A stretch of 64,000 bases of DNA. Origin: Ruminiclostridium herbifermentans. GTDB taxonomy: Bacteria; Bacillota; Clostridia; Acetivibrionales; DSM-1351. The notes beneath the pieces are model-generated. The model had not been told where the DNA came from and ran no database searches. It saw only the letters and a list, made by a program, of their open reading frames with translations. Each line of letters starts with the position of its first letter. The stretch's first letter is position 1. Shown here in pieces: positions 1 to 9,212 of the stretch. The stretch is from NCBI RefSeq assembly GCF_005473905.2, contig NZ_CP061336.1, positions 620,001 through 684,000 on the forward strand. Direction: 5' to 3'. Made by a program: the position numbers and the translations under genes.

Positions 1-54
1 TTCCAAAAGAAAGTTATCTGCCTACAATTCAACTTGAATAATGAGTAAATAACA

Positions 55-92
55 AAAGTGGACAGGCCAATAATCAAATTACCTGTCCACTT
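55..92 (-). terminator. Intrinsic terminator of the cyclophilin gene
   Basis: A 9-bp perfect stem (GTGGACAGG at 58-66 with CCTGTCCAC at 82-90) lies just past the stop of the leftward cyclophilin gene. Read on the minus strand it is followed by a short T-rich tract. Confidence 0.75.
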
Positions 93-131
93 TCTTAATA
101 TTAATACTTTAATAGTTTTTAAGCTTTTAAA

Positions 132-743
132 TTACTTGCTAAGTACTTTTACAGTTTTAATTTTAACGGGTTCAGTTGGTACGGAAACTTCACCAGAAAA
201 AGGATTAGCTTCAACTGGAGTATCTGCAATTTTATCAAGAACATCTTCACCACTGATGAGTTTTCCAAATGCAGCATATTGACCATCTAAGAATGCAGAG
301 TCTGCATGAACAATAAAGAATTGGCTTGATGCTGAATTAGGGTCTTGACTTCTAGCCATTGAAATAACGCCTCTAGTATGCGAAAGTGTATTCTGTTCAA
401 ATCCATTTCCGCTGAATTCACCCTTTATATTTTTCTCTGATCCACCTGTTCCATCACCTTTAGGATCGCCGCCTTGTATCATAAACCCTTTAACAATTCT
501 GTGGAATGTTAAGCCATCATAAAAACCTGATTCTGCTAAGCTGACAAAGTTATTAACAGTTTCAGGAGCATATTCTGGATACAGTTCAAGAACCATCTTA
601 TCACCGTTTTCCATTTCAATCTGTACCTGTGGTTTGCCTGTAGACTCAGTTTTGTCTGATTTTGAACAGCTAGTTGTAAATGAAAGTGTGCAAATTACAG
701 CTAATAAAAGAGCCGTTGACTTTTTTAAAATAGATTTCAACAT
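132..743 (-). CDS. Cyclophilin-type peptidyl-prolyl isomerase, lipoprotein
   Basis: This 203-residue protein should catalyse cis-trans isomerisation of Xaa-Pro bonds outside the membrane. The start at 743 has GGAGG upstream; longer in-frame starts lack one. Residues 1-25 form a lipoprotein signal ending at the likely lipidated Cys26 (FTTSC). The cyclophilin domain follows from about residue 42, with family motifs FHRIVKGFMIQGGDP, GVISMARSQDPNSASSQFFI and FLDGQYAAFGKL, which include the Arg, Phe and Gln positions of the active site. It is transcribed leftward into its own terminator. Family assignment is secure; clients are unknown, but lipid-anchored foldases usually help exported proteins fold. 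Confidence 0.93.
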   Translation of the reverse strand: MLKSILKKSTALLLAVICTLSFTTSCSKSDKTESTGKPQVQIEMENGDKMVLELYPEYAPETVNNFVSLAESGFYDGLTFHRIVKGFMIQGGDPKGDGTGGSEKNIKGEFSGNGFEQNTLSHTRGVISMARSQDPNSASSQFFIVHADSAFLDGQYAAFGKLISGEDVLDKIADTPVEANPFSGEVSVPTEPVKIKTVKVLSK

Positions 744-1050
744 ATTATTACAGCCTCCGTTTTTTAATAAATTAATTATTTTTGTGATAAGTAAATTATT
801 AATGCTCATTACAAGCAATTAAAATGTTCCTGTGACTATAATACCCTATATTAAGGAAAAGGTCTAGAATTTTTGATAAAAATAGTATCATTTGGGCTAC
901 TGTGGAATAGTAGTTTATATAATTAGCATAAAATGATAAGCGTCCTCAAGTTAAATGAGAGGTATTATTATTTTATACAAGGATTTGTATTGCTTAAGGT
1001 GAGCAAGAAAATTTTTAGGTAAATTTATTGGTTAAAGAATACCAATTGAG

Positions 1051-1187
1051 TGAAAAAGTAAATTACATTTGCTTAACAAGGATGGGGTACAGAGGAGGTG
1101 CGGACGAAATCCTGGACCTAGATTTTAACTAGGAGATTTGCTATGTATTCTCAGGTAGATAGAGTAGAGGCGTAATTTAACTTTTCA
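1051..1187. ncRNA. Candidate structured RNA, class unknown
   Basis: A 137-nt segment in a gene-free region can be closed by a long helix: TGAAAAAGTAAATTAC at 1051-1066 pairs at 13 of 16 positions with GTAATTTAACTTTTCA at 1172-1187. Inside are AGGAT/ATCCT (1079-1083 with 1109-1113), CCTAG/CTAGG (1117-1121 with 1129-1133) and a short CTAT/ATAG hairpin (1141-1162). G-rich, purine-rich single strands (GAGGAGGTGCGG, AGAGTAGAGGCG) fill the junctions. It stands out from its AT-rich flanks. AGAGGTGCG-like words recall lysine riboswitches, but the other conserved parts are absent, so no class is assigned. The next gene downstream is the fMet tRNA. Confidence 0.45.
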
Positions 1188-1352
1188 AATGAGTTGATAA
1201 ATTTTAGATAAATTTTACTTAAAAAAATATTAAAAAATACTTGCAATATTCAAAGTTTTATGTTAAATTATAATAGTTGTCAGCGGGATTAAATTTGTGA
1301 ATAAAAAATTTATTTGCCGTATATAATAATAGTACAATTAAATTTTATACAT

Positions 1353-1428
<76 letters not shown>

Positions 1429-1436
1429 TGAAGAAT

Positions 1437-1466
1437 CGCTAGTCATAAGGCTTAGCGGTTTTTTTA
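1437..1466 (+). terminator. Terminator of tRNA-fMet
   Basis: CGCTA (1437-1441) pairs with TAGCG (1453-1457), followed by a run of seven T. Confidence 0.75.
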
Positions 1467-1551
1467 TGTTTATATTTTCGTTAAAACAAATAAATTATGG
1501 GTACTATTTGGGTACTATTAAAATTAAAAGTTATTAAAAGATATTAAAAGA

Positions 1552-1710
1552 TTAAGCCTTTTTGGTGTCACTATTATTGCTTGTATTAGTGACAATAAGT
1601 TCCATTATATCAGCTGCTTGTTTATCTGCAGATTTCAATGCATGGCTATATACCGACAATGTAACATAAGGATTAGCGTGTCCTAAACGACTCAATTTAT
1701 AATTTGTATA
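1552..1710 (-). pseudogene. C-terminal remnant of a tyrosine integrase
   Basis: Read leftward, this stretch encodes SRLGHANPYVTLSVYSHALK followed by about 30 residues and a stop. It contains the GH..and Y of the last catalytic block of phage-type integrases. No start or N-terminal part remains; an in-frame stop lies just upstream near 1710. Its position 3' of a tRNA gene is the usual place for an integrase gene beside attL, so it marks an element that once entered at the fMet tRNA and was later lost. The fragment itself is clear; the history is inferred. Confidence 0.75.
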
Positions 1711-1829
1711 TTGTTAAAAGTATAATTTACCTAGAAAAAGGCGTATAACTTATCGGGCTAGATTTTGAACTGTATTTGCTGTTAGTTAAAAATATTATAA
1801 ACATAAAGATACTTAATATATATTGTATT

Positions 1830-1880
1830 TACATCAAATATGGTGTAAACTAATAGTGTAGATACATCATATTTGATGTA
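1830..1880 (+). promoter_or_regulatory. Twin operator of the toxin-antitoxin module
   Basis: Two 18-bp dyads, TACATCAAATATGGTGTA (1830-1847) and TACATCATATTTGATGTA (1863-1880), are near-perfect palindromes and almost exact reverse complements of each other. Their centres are 33 bp apart, close to three helical turns, and they end 26 bp before the toxin start. This fits autoregulation by the HTH antitoxin encoded downstream. Confidence 0.7.
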
Positions 1881-1906
1881 TAAACATTAAACATAGGAGA
1901 AATAAT

Positions 1907-2251
1907 ATGAATGTATACCACTATGAAACAAGTGGAGGTAAGGATTTAATTCTAGAATATATAGATAAACTTCCGAAAAAGGAAAGGGCAGAGGGATTAA
2001 CAATTCTCGGAAAACTTGAAAAGGAAGGCCTTGAAGCACTAGAGATACTTAATACTAGACAGATTTAAGGAAAACTTTGGGAAATTAAGTTTTTTGATAA
2101 TAGAATTATGTATGTTATAGCTGATGGAGAAAATATGTATCTAATTCATGCCTGTAAAAAGCAAAAGAATAAGGCAGAAAAGTTTGAATTGAATAAAGCT
2201 ATAAAAAGAGTTAGGGAACTTGAAAATGCTCTCGATAAAAGATTCATTTGA
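1907..2251 (+). pseudogene. HigB/RelE-like toxin gene with in-frame TAA
   Basis: The frame encodes 114 codons of a phage-derived Gp49/HigB-type toxin: an N-terminal MNVYHYETSGGKDLILEYID, then GKLWEIKFFDNRIMYVIADG and HACKKQKNKAEKFE, which are family hallmarks. Codon 54 (2066-2068) is TAA, just before the conserved GKLWE segment, probably in place of a basic codon. Nothing else is damaged: the frame, the RBS (AGGAGAAATAAT) and the operator are intact. The toxin is therefore probably inactive as a 53-residue stub, unless the stop is read through. The antitoxin gene begins 19 bp downstream. Confidence 0.8.
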
Positions 2252-2270
2252 AGCGAGGAGGGGAATATTT

Positions 2271-2585
2271 ATGCCATTTAAGAAAGTTAATGAAAAAGAA
2301 GAAATAGAAAAAAGAATAAAAAATGATAATGAACTAAAAAAAGAATATAATGAATCACAACGAGAATATGAAATTGTTAAGCAGCTTGTTAAAATGAGAA
2401 ATGATATGGGCTTATCTCAAAGTGATGTTGCTAAAAAGTCAGGGCTAACACAGCAAATGGTTTCTAGGATTGAAACAATAGATAATTCGCCTACTCTTAA
2501 GAACTTTATTAAATATGTTGATAGCGTTGGTTTAGAAATCAAAATTGTAAAGAAGACAGAAGAAATGGAGTGTAGTAAGGTTTAA
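2271..2585 (+). CDS. HigA-like HTH antitoxin (XRE family)
   Basis: This 104-residue protein has a charged, helical N-terminal half (residues 1-45) and a Cro/C1-type helix-turn-helix at about residues 47-90 (LVKMRNDMGLSQSDVAKKSG, then TQQMVSRIE). I chose the ATG at 2271 because AGGAGGGG lies 7 bp upstream; an earlier in-frame start inside the toxin gene has no RBS. In HigBA modules this protein binds the toxin and represses the shared promoter, which fits the palindromes at 1830-1880. It may persist as an orphan regulator because its partner carries a nonsense codon. Confidence 0.85.
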   Translation: MPFKKVNEKEEIEKRIKNDNELKKEYNESQREYEIVKQLVKMRNDMGLSQSDVAKKSGLTQQMVSRIETIDNSPTLKNFIKYVDSVGLEIKIVKKTEEMECSKV

Positions 2586-2775
2586 GCTATATTATATATA
2601 ATTATTATTGCTGTTAGTTTACAGTATTTATAAAATTATATTTTAGTTTAGGATACTCTTGAAAAAATAAAGTAGAAGCAACTAAACAGATATACACGTT
2701 GATAGTTATAATACTTGGATTTAAAATCCAAGATTAATTATAGGTTAAATACTGATTCTACAAACAACAGGAATG

Positions 2776-2807
2776 AAGACCTTGGAGAATTCTAAGGTCT
2801 TTTTTTG
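2776..2807 (+). terminator. Intrinsic terminator
   Basis: AAGACCTT pairs with AAGGTCTT around a GAATTC loop, followed by seven T. It lies about 190 bp past the antitoxin; a second small hairpin (CTTGGATTTAAAATCCAAG, near 2713-2731) sits between. Confidence 0.7.
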
Positions 2808-2810
2808 ATA

Positions 2811-3629
2811 TTTATTGTATGGGGAAATTGTATCGGAATATATAAGTTTAATAAAAATTATTATAAAAATTCACCCTCCTCCAAGTTGTTATTCCACAAT
2901 CATATTTTACATAGATAGTGTAAAACAATTTAATACAAAGGGACTAACGATAAGGGGATGGATGTATAACTGTCTCCTTATTGTTTTATAAGGTATTCGG
3001 CTTTTGCAGGTTGAAAATTGCAGGAGCGATGGCATCATCAAATAAAATGTTAAATAGTTTCATAATGAAGTAAAATAACCTAAACAAATTCCCAATGCCT
3101 CAAAATCAAAAAAGGTTAACTAGCTTCATAACAAAGTTAGTTTTCGGAACAACAAAAAATGTTAAGCTTCTAGCTATTATTTTTTAAACCAGCCAATTAT
3201 AATTCTACTACTCCTATAGACTGTTACGTTTGAAGTTTTCGAAAAAAAGCAAGAAAAAGTATAGTATGTTCCGTCTTTTCTTTTAAATCAAAAATAAGTA
3301 ATGCACTCTGAGTATTTATACAATAAATTCGTCAAAATCCAATCTTAAGCTTTATTATTTTATGATTGTATTATATATGATACAATACACTTGTGGGGCG
3401 TAGTTCAGCTATCTTTATAGAAATATGATACGCTGCTAAATATGACAATAAGAAAGGAGGACTTTGACAAAATTCAGCTTACTAAGTCAATTACAGAAGC
3501 ATAATGCTTGTTATACTTTTCGCTGTTATTCTAAGCTTTTATTTGTATTAATTTATACATAATCTTTCATAATAATCAATTATGCCGGAAGTAAAATTTT
3601 TGGGATTTGAAAAATATAATATGGGGGGT
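2811..3629. other. Gene-free stretch with a 5' tRNA fragment
   Basis: I see no coding sequence here. Two short hairpins of similar sequence occur near 3045-3075 and 3117-3145 (TTCATAA loops). At 3395-3410 the sequence GGGGCGTAGTTCAGCT matches the first 16 bases typical of a tRNA, preceded by a promoter-like AT region, but the remaining three quarters of the tRNA are missing. Confidence 0.5.
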
Positions 3630-5072
3630 ATGAAAATGTTCAATTTGAAGAAAAGAGTGTTATCTTTTTTAATTGTACTAGGTCTTATCCTAAGTGTTTG
3701 TAATGTGGGTAATGTATCTGGTATTGCAACTGCTGCTACACAGGCTAGAGCAGTAGTTTATGGGGATTGTAATAATGACGGCAGCATTGACGCTTTAGAT
3801 TTTGCGTATATTAAGCAATATTTAATGAATCCTGGTCAAGCTTTTAAAGAAGAAATGGATTTAAATCTTGATAAGGCAATAGACGCAGTCGATTTTGCAA
3901 TTATGAAGAAGTATCTTTTGGGTATGATAGACAAGCTGCCCGAAGGAGAAATTCCAGTAATAACTAATGAATGGGTAGGAACATGGGGAACTGCACCGCA
4001 ATTGACTGAGCAAAATAATATGCCTCCAAGCCCAGGACTATCAAACAACACACTCAGACAGGTTGTTCGTGTTTCAATTGGTGGAAATCAGGTAAGATTA
4101 AAGTTTTCCAATCAATATGGAAATTCTCCTGTTGTAATGAATTCAGTACATTTAGCAGTATCTGCAGGTGGAAGTTCAATTCAAACAGGTACAGATAAGG
4201 TAGTAAAATTTGATGGTAAAGAGTCTGTAACAATTGCTGCTGGTAAAACTGTAACTTCTGACCCACTGGACTTCAATTTAACTAAACTAACTAATATGGC
4301 TATTACAATATACTTTGGAAGTGTGCCCTCGGCATTGACAGGACATCCTGGCTCAAGAACAACATCATATATTCAAACAGGAAATGCTGTTGCGAGCGCA
4401 AGTATGCCATCAGCGGTAAAAACAGATCACTGGTATATTATAACAGGAATAGATGTATATACAGAAGATAAATATGATGCTGTTGCTATATTAGGTGATT
4501 CAATTACAGATGGAAGAGGTTCTACAACAAATGAAAATAACAGATGGACAGATGTTTTTGCTAATCGTTTATTAGAAAATCCTGCAACATCAAATATTTC
4601 AGTGCTTAATATGGGCATAGGCGGGAACACAATATTGTCAGGAGGTTTAGGACCGACAGCCCTTACAAGATTTGACCGTGACATTTTGGAACAAAGCGGA
4701 GTTAAATATGCAATAATATTTGAGGGCGTAAATGACATAGGTTCAGGCGCCACTTCGGCAAATATAATAAATGCTTATAGGCAGTTTATTGCTAAAGCTC
4801 ATGCAAAAAATATTCGTATTTATGGCGCTACAATTACACCAATTGGTGGCTCACAATATGCTAGTTATGAGAAGGTACGAACAGAGGTAAACAATTGGAT
4901 AAGAACAAGTGGGGAATTTGATGCGGTTATTGATTTCGATGCTGCAGTAAGAAATCCTAACAATCAAACCATGCTTTTAGGCACATATGACAGTGGGGAC
5001 CATTTGCATCTTAGCCCAGCAGGGTACAAAAGGATGGCGGAAATAATAGATTTAACCTTGTTCACAAAATAA
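3630..5072 (+). CDS. Cellulosomal SGNH/GDSL esterase with N-terminal dockerin
   Basis: This 480-residue secreted enzyme has a signal peptide (about 1-37), a type I dockerin (about 42-102) with two calcium-loop/helix repeats ([20 protein letters not shown] and [20 protein letters not shown]), a beta-rich accessory region, and a C-terminal SGNH hydrolase. The catalytic blocks are visible: GDSITDG (nucleophile Ser), GIGGN, GVND and DHLHL near the end (Asp and His). It probably removes acetyl or other ester groups from plant cell-wall polysaccharides while docked on a scaffoldin. The dockerin is N-terminal, whereas most are C-terminal. A GGGGGG tract precedes both ATG 3630 and ATG 3636; the latter has the better spacing (7 bp), so the start could be two codons later. 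Confidence 0.9.
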   Translation: MKMFNLKKRVLSFLIVLGLILSVCNVGNVSGIATAATQARAVVYGDCNNDGSIDALDFAYIKQYLMNPGQAFKEEMDLNLDKAIDAVDFAIMKKYLLGMIDKLPEGEIPVITNEWVGTWGTAPQLTEQNNMPPSPGLSNNTLRQVVRVSIGGNQVRLKFSNQYGNSPVVMNSVHLAVSAGGSSIQTGTDKVVKFDGKESVTIAAGKTVTSDPLDFNLTKLTNMAITIYFGSVPSALTGHPGSRTTSYIQTGNAVASASMPSAVKTDHWYIITGIDVYTEDKYDAVAILGDSITDGRGSTTNENNRWTDVFANRLLENPATSNISVLNMGIGGNTILSGGLGPTALTRFDRDILEQSGVKYAIIFEGVNDIGSGATSANIINAYRQFIAKAHAKNIRIYGATITPIGGSQYASYEKVRTEVNNWIRTSGEFDAVIDFDAAVRNPNNQTMLLGTYDSGDHLHLSPAGYKRMAEIIDLTLFTK

Positions 5073-5250
5073 GCTATTGCAGACTGTAAACTTAAGCACG
5101 ACTCTACTTTTCGTTTGACAGCTAGTCCTAGGTAGAATCAATTGTATGAATTAGTTGCCTAAGAAAATAAAAATTTATCTGACAGCTAACTATGAAAAAT
5201 TTACAGTCCAATGGAATTTTATGTGCTAACTCTATATAGAAAAGTGCTTG

Positions 5251-5306
5251 AAGCCCAATGAATATATTCCAATCTTTTAAAGGAACCTATTATTGGGCTT
5301 TGAGTT
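5251..5306 (+). terminator. Terminator after the SGNH esterase
   Basis: AAGCCCAAT (5251-5259) pairs with ATTGGGCTT (5292-5300) and is followed by TGAGTTTT. The loop is long (32 nt). Confidence 0.6.
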
Positions 5307-5414
5307 TTCATGAATTTTTGTAAATTTGAATTTCAATTCGGAGTTTGAGGTATTTAATTTTAAGGCCATATCATATAATATTTTATTTCAATTAACACTA
5401 AAATAAATATACAA

Positions 5415-5846
5415 TTAAGTTACTTGGCGAAAACCAATTGGAAATTTTGGCTTTTCAGGGTCTGGTCTTTTAGCTGATAGAAGTAGTACACTTATTTGGC
5501 TAACATGCTGAACTAATTGTACATGGGAACCATCAGCTGTATGTCCGCTGAAAATTATAAGGCTTGGATCTGAAAAGCCTATACTTTCTATTCCGAACTG
5601 TATTATTTCTCCGAAATTTACAAGTCTGGCAACTACCTCGTCTTCTTCATTTAGGTTGGAATCGAACTCATTAATTTCTGCGTAGAGTTTTTTGCAAAAT
5701 TCACTTGCAAAGTTTTGTTGAGCAAGTAACGCATTCAAATTTGCTTCAAAATCATATTTATCTGATGTAGTATCAGAAGTGCGAAACTCTCTTAATTGCT
5801 TATTGCTTTTCATCATTGCTTTAGTCAAAGGATTGATAAATTTCAC
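5415..5846 (-). CDS. Conserved protein of unknown function
   Basis: This 143-residue cytoplasmic protein starts at GTG 5846 with GGGGGAA 6 bp upstream. I see no signal peptide or membrane segment. The middle (residues 35-75) is acidic and helical (LYAEINEFDSNLNEEDEVVA); the C-terminal half reads as alternating beta strands (SLIIFSGHTADGSHVQLVQH, then SVLLLSAKRP) and ends in KPKFPIGFR. The pattern resembles small DUF6173-type proteins, but that is a memory-based suggestion. It stands alone on the minus strand, so its neighbours give no clue. Confidence 0.75.
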   Translation of the reverse strand: MKFINPLTKAMMKSNKQLREFRTSDTTSDKYDFEANLNALLAQQNFASEFCKKLYAEINEFDSNLNEEDEVVARLVNFGEIIQFGIESIGFSDPSLIIFSGHTADGSHVQLVQHVSQISVLLLSAKRPDPEKPKFPIGFRQVT

Positions 5847-6007
5847 TTGCTATTCCCCCAGTCTTATTTATAAGATATACCACCTTCATGGAATATCATA
5901 TGATTTTAACTTCAAATTTGGGAATGTATAGATTGATTTGGAAAAAACGAGACAAGAAAAATATCCCCCTCTTATATAATTGGAGAATATCCCATTATTT
6001 TATGTGG

Positions 6008-6345
6008 TGCGAATATCTTCCGACTCGATGAAACACCGCTGAATGTAATGTATAGAAAATACAGTATGTCCAGTACATAGTCAGAACATTGGAGGCTGCC
6101 ATATCAACGCTGCTGGACGTCTTGGTTACGTGGCTTAAGGCATTGAACTACAACTTAATGAAGAAGTGTTCAAGGAATATGCAAGGGGGTAAGAATATGG
6201 CAGCTTATTGGGATAATATTTGCAGAATGCAGCAAAAGCAAACTGCAAAGGGCATTGAAACATATGGTCAGCCAAAACCACAAGTGCTTTTGGCGGTATA
6301 TTAAATCGAAAAAATTTTATTTTGAATCTAGGTGTTATAATGATT
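6008..6345. repeat. Dispersed repeat copy A interrupted by a phage-gene scrap
   Basis: Two parts of a dispersed repeat occur here: 6010-6055 (GAATATCTTCC..TGAAACACCGC..AATGTAATG) and 6275-6342 (CCAAAACCACAAGTGCTTTT, later ATTTTGAATCTAGGTGTTAT). Both match the copy at 13675-13880. Between them is coding-like sequence (MAAYWDNICRMQQKQTAKGI in the + strand) resembling the end of a small phage protein; the short upstream frame is closed by a stop. I treat the open frame here as a remnant, not a gene. Confidence 0.5.
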
Positions 6346-6645
6346 ATCAAAAAAGAGAGAAATTTTATTGAGTATGTGGTATTATTTAATTAGTAACAAA
6401 ATATTTTATAAAGTAATTTATATCTAAGGTAAATAATCTGAGAATATAAGCATTTTGCTAAATATTGATTTAACTGAATCAATAAACTTTTATCTATTAA
6501 AGCTTATTGGTGCTAGGGAATTATCGATGGCTTAGTTAATATAATTGTAATAATCAGTTCCTGTTAAGAACTGATATTGTTCCTTTTCAGCTTTATAGTA
6601 GTCACACATTATTATCCTTGGTTCTGCAAAACATTAATAATTATT

Positions 6646-6712
6646 AAGGGGGTATCAATTCCATATCAATCATTAATAATTTTATTAGATTTCTTGATAT
6701 GGATACACCATG
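6646..6712 (+). promoter_or_regulatory. Hairpin between a distant SD and the start codon
   Basis: No SD lies within 15 bp of the ATG at 6710. AAGGGGG occurs at 6646-6652, and between the two is a perfect 9-bp inverted repeat, CCATATCAA (6661-6669) with TTGATATGG (6694-6702). Folding this stem would leave only about 15 nt between SD and ATG. Confidence 0.45.
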
Positions 6713-8164
6713 AAAAAAATATCATTAGTATCAATAATAGCACTAAGTTTAACAATTATTTTTTCTACAGGAGTATTTGCTACACAACCGCAAATAACTG
6801 TGGTGGTAAACGACAGCACTCTTGTTTTTCCAGATGCACAGCCGTTTGTAGATGCTAAGGGACGAACTCAAACACCTGCAAAATATATTGGTGAGGCATT
6901 GGGGGCTACAGTTTCTTGGAACTCGAGAGCCAAGAAGGCAGAATTTTATTTTGGAGATACAGAGTTAGTAATATACATAGGAAAGAGCAGCTATCAATTA
7001 AATGGACAAACTAAGCAAATGGACACAACTGCCATAATTAAGGATGGCAGAACATATGTGCCTGCAAAGTATATAGCTGAGGCTTTTGGAGCTAAGGTTA
7101 AGTGGGATGGAGTTACAAAAACAATCTATGTTGATAGAACCTTGGCATCACAAGTAGAAGAAGGAAAAGATGTTGAAGATGGAACTGTTATAAACAATAA
7201 TACTGAATTTTTGGAGGCATTGAGATTAGCTTCTATTACCCTTCAACCAACAATTAACCTAAAATGCAGTAATTTTGACGACTCAGACTATATCTTTGAG
7301 GATTTTAATCAATTAGATATTACTCCATATGGAGCAACTAAGGTTAATGCAAGATGGTTAGAGTATAGTAATATGGCTGAATTGACAATGGATATTGTTT
7401 ACTCCCAAGTACATAAAATACAGAAATCTATGGTAAACGATATAGCATCAACAAGATTGTCTTCAGAGGATTTTTTAGTTATAGAAAAAATAGAGGAAAT
7501 CGTATCTGAAATTATATCCGATGATATGACTGATTACGAAAAAGAATTAGCTATTCATGACTATATAGTAAGTAATTATAAATATGATTATGATAATTAT
7601 TTATATGATACCATACCAGATGAGTCATATACTCCTTATGGACTGCTAATCAATGGCACAGGAGTATGCCAGGCATATGCAGAGGTGACAAAATTATTAC
7701 TGAATAGGGTGGGAATAGAATGTGATGTAGTTACTGGTACTTCTAGAGATGAAAATCATGCTTGGAACATTTTGAAGCTGGATGATGAATACTATATGCT
7801 AGACGTAACATGGAATGATCCTACCCCTGATGAGGAAGGATATGTAAGTTATGATTATTTCAATATGACGCAAGAGCAATTCTTACGGGATCATAGCTGG
7901 GACACTAGTAAATGGCCGGTTGCATCTGGTACAAAGTATAACTATTTTGTATATAACGACTTAGTAGTTCATAACTATATGGAGTTTCAAAATTTAGTCA
8001 AGAAGAGTTTAAGTGAAGGCAAAAAAGATATTGTTATGTATATATATGGTTATGATAAGGGAATATATAATTTGGATTTTATTTTTAATTATTGTGCTAA
8101 AAATCAAATTAGCTACACTAATACAAATGAAAAAAATACTGTATTTCGAATTTTGCTAGAATAA
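6710..8164 (+). CDS. Secreted protein: copper-amine-oxidase-like N-domain plus transglutaminase-like domain
   Basis: The 484-residue product has a signal peptide (1-24, cleavage after GVFA). Residues about 28-145 carry two repeats of the 'copper amine oxidase N-terminal' type (TPAKYIGEALGATVSWNSRA and VPAKYIAEAFGAKVKWDGVT), a beta-rich stalk module common in clostridial exoproteins and not itself an oxidase. From about residue 270 a transglutaminase-like fold shows the triad Cys (NGTGVCQAYAEV), His (DENHAWNI) and Asp (YMLDVTWND). It is probably a cell-surface cysteine protease or cross-linking enzyme; the substrate is not predictable. Translation initiation is unusual (see the hairpin entry). 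It is monocistronic. Confidence 0.85.
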   Translation: MKKISLVSIIALSLTIIFSTGVFATQPQITVVVNDSTLVFPDAQPFVDAKGRTQTPAKYIGEALGATVSWNSRAKKAEFYFGDTELVIYIGKSSYQLNGQTKQMDTTAIIKDGRTYVPAKYIAEAFGAKVKWDGVTKTIYVDRTLASQVEEGKDVEDGTVINNNTEFLEALRLASITLQPTINLKCSNFDDSDYIFEDFNQLDITPYGATKVNARWLEYSNMAELTMDIVYSQVHKIQKSMVNDIASTRLSSEDFLVIEKIEEIVSEIISDDMTDYEKELAIHDYIVSNYKYDYDNYLYDTIPDESYTPYGLLINGTGVCQAYAEVTKLLLNRVGIECDVVTGTSRDENHAWNILKLDDEYYMLDVTWNDPTPDEEGYVSYDYFNMTQEQFLRDHSWDTSKWPVASGTKYNYFVYNDLVVHNYMEFQNLVKKSLSEGKKDIVMYIYGYDKGIYNLDFIFNYCAKNQISYTNTNEKNTVFRILLE

Positions 8165-8220
8165 AGAGAAAGAAGATTTTGTAAGCAGATGTATACTTTA
8201 AATATATAATAATTAAGAAT

Positions 8221-8262
8221 ATTAGCTTCAATTAATAGAATAATATATTAATTGAAGCTAAT
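8221..8262 (+). repeat. Perfect 16-bp inverted repeat between genes
   Basis: ATTAGCTTCAATTAAT (8221-8236) and ATTAATTGAAGCTAAT (8247-8262) form a perfect stem with a 10-nt loop. It lies between the transglutaminase-like gene and the SD of the acetyltransferase gene. There is no T-run, so a role in messenger stability or as an operator is as likely as termination. Confidence 0.6.
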
Positions 8263-8278
8263 TTATATGGAGGTCAAA

Positions 8279-8827
8279 ATGAAATTTGAAAGTCAAAGAC
8301 TGAAATGCAGATATTTTACTGAACTAGACTATCAGCTGTTTTGCTCTATATTTTCAAATGAACAGGTAATGAAGTATGCATGGATAGATAAAATAGAAAA
8401 TGAAGTGGGAATGAGGGAATTCTTTGAAGGATTTCTTAATCATGATGATAGGATTAATAGAAATAATTCTTATGCGTATGCTGTATTTCTACGGGAAGAA
8501 GATATATTTATTGGGTTTGCAGATATTGTTATTCATAGTTTAAATTCTAATGGTGGATGCGGCGAAATAGGGTATTTTTTACTTCCTCAATATTGGGGGA
8601 AGGGCTATGCTACAGAACTTGCACATTCACTTATTAATTTTGGTTTTACAAGGCTAGGACTACATAAAATAAGTGCAAGATGTAATTCTAATAATCTTAA
8701 ATCAGAAAATATTATGAAAAAAGTTGGAATGACTAAAGAGGGCGAACTCAGAAAAGTCAGATATAAGAATGGCGTTTGGGATGATGAAAAACACTACGGA
8801 ATACTTATTGATGAGTGGAAGGAATAA
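8279..8827 (+). CDS. GNAT family N-acetyltransferase, RimJ/RimL-like
   Basis: This 182-residue cytoplasmic acetyltransferase transfers acetyl from acetyl-CoA to an amine. The start at 8279 has GGAGG 5 bp upstream, while the upstream in-frame TTG does not. The fold is visible: the acceptor-side N-terminus (FESQRLKCRYFTELDYQLF), the beta4 strand and acetyl-CoA loop (GEIGYFLLPQYWGKGYATEL; Q/RxxGxG/A as QYWGKG), and the RimJ-type C-terminus (ARCNSNNLKSENIMKKVGMT, then KEGELRK). The closest class modifies ribosomal proteins or small amines; the substrate is unknown. The gene appears to be alone. Confidence 0.88.
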   Translation: MKFESQRLKCRYFTELDYQLFCSIFSNEQVMKYAWIDKIENEVGMREFFEGFLNHDDRINRNNSYAYAVFLREEDIFIGFADIVIHSLNSNGGCGEIGYFLLPQYWGKGYATELAHSLINFGFTRLGLHKISARCNSNNLKSENIMKKVGMTKEGELRKVRYKNGVWDDEKHYGILIDEWKE

Positions 8828-9212
8828 ATTAATAACTTAGCTTATTATTTATATGGCTAATCATCTATAATTTAATTAAGCATGTTGTGATTTTTTTTGA
8901 CTACAAATGGGTATTTTAATATTATATTAGAATAATTAAAAGGCTATTGCGCTTAAAACCTTGTGAAAACATGGTGTTTTATAAATTTTTAACCGCAAAT
9001 AGCTTACCAAGATAGATAGTGTACAAGCTATATAATAAACTCAATGTCTGTGAAACCCTTCTATAGGCAGTTATATTATGTTGTACGCCCAAACAGGTTG
9101 TGAGCAGCTTGATAGAAAGTCAACTTATGCAGTTAAAAATGAGGTTATTTTTGCAAAACTCAGAGGGTCTTTGATTATAATTTTGTACTAAAAAGAGGAA
9201 TGGGAGGATATT

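Noticed and set aside
1051-1187. Lysine riboswitch or T-box
   Set aside because: Only AGAGGTGCG-like words fit; the other conserved segments of either class, and a downstream regulated gene, are missing.
6089-6304. 71-codon frame as a gene
   Set aside because: No RBS, and its ends fall in a dispersed repeat; only its middle resembles a phage protein, so it is treated as a scrap.
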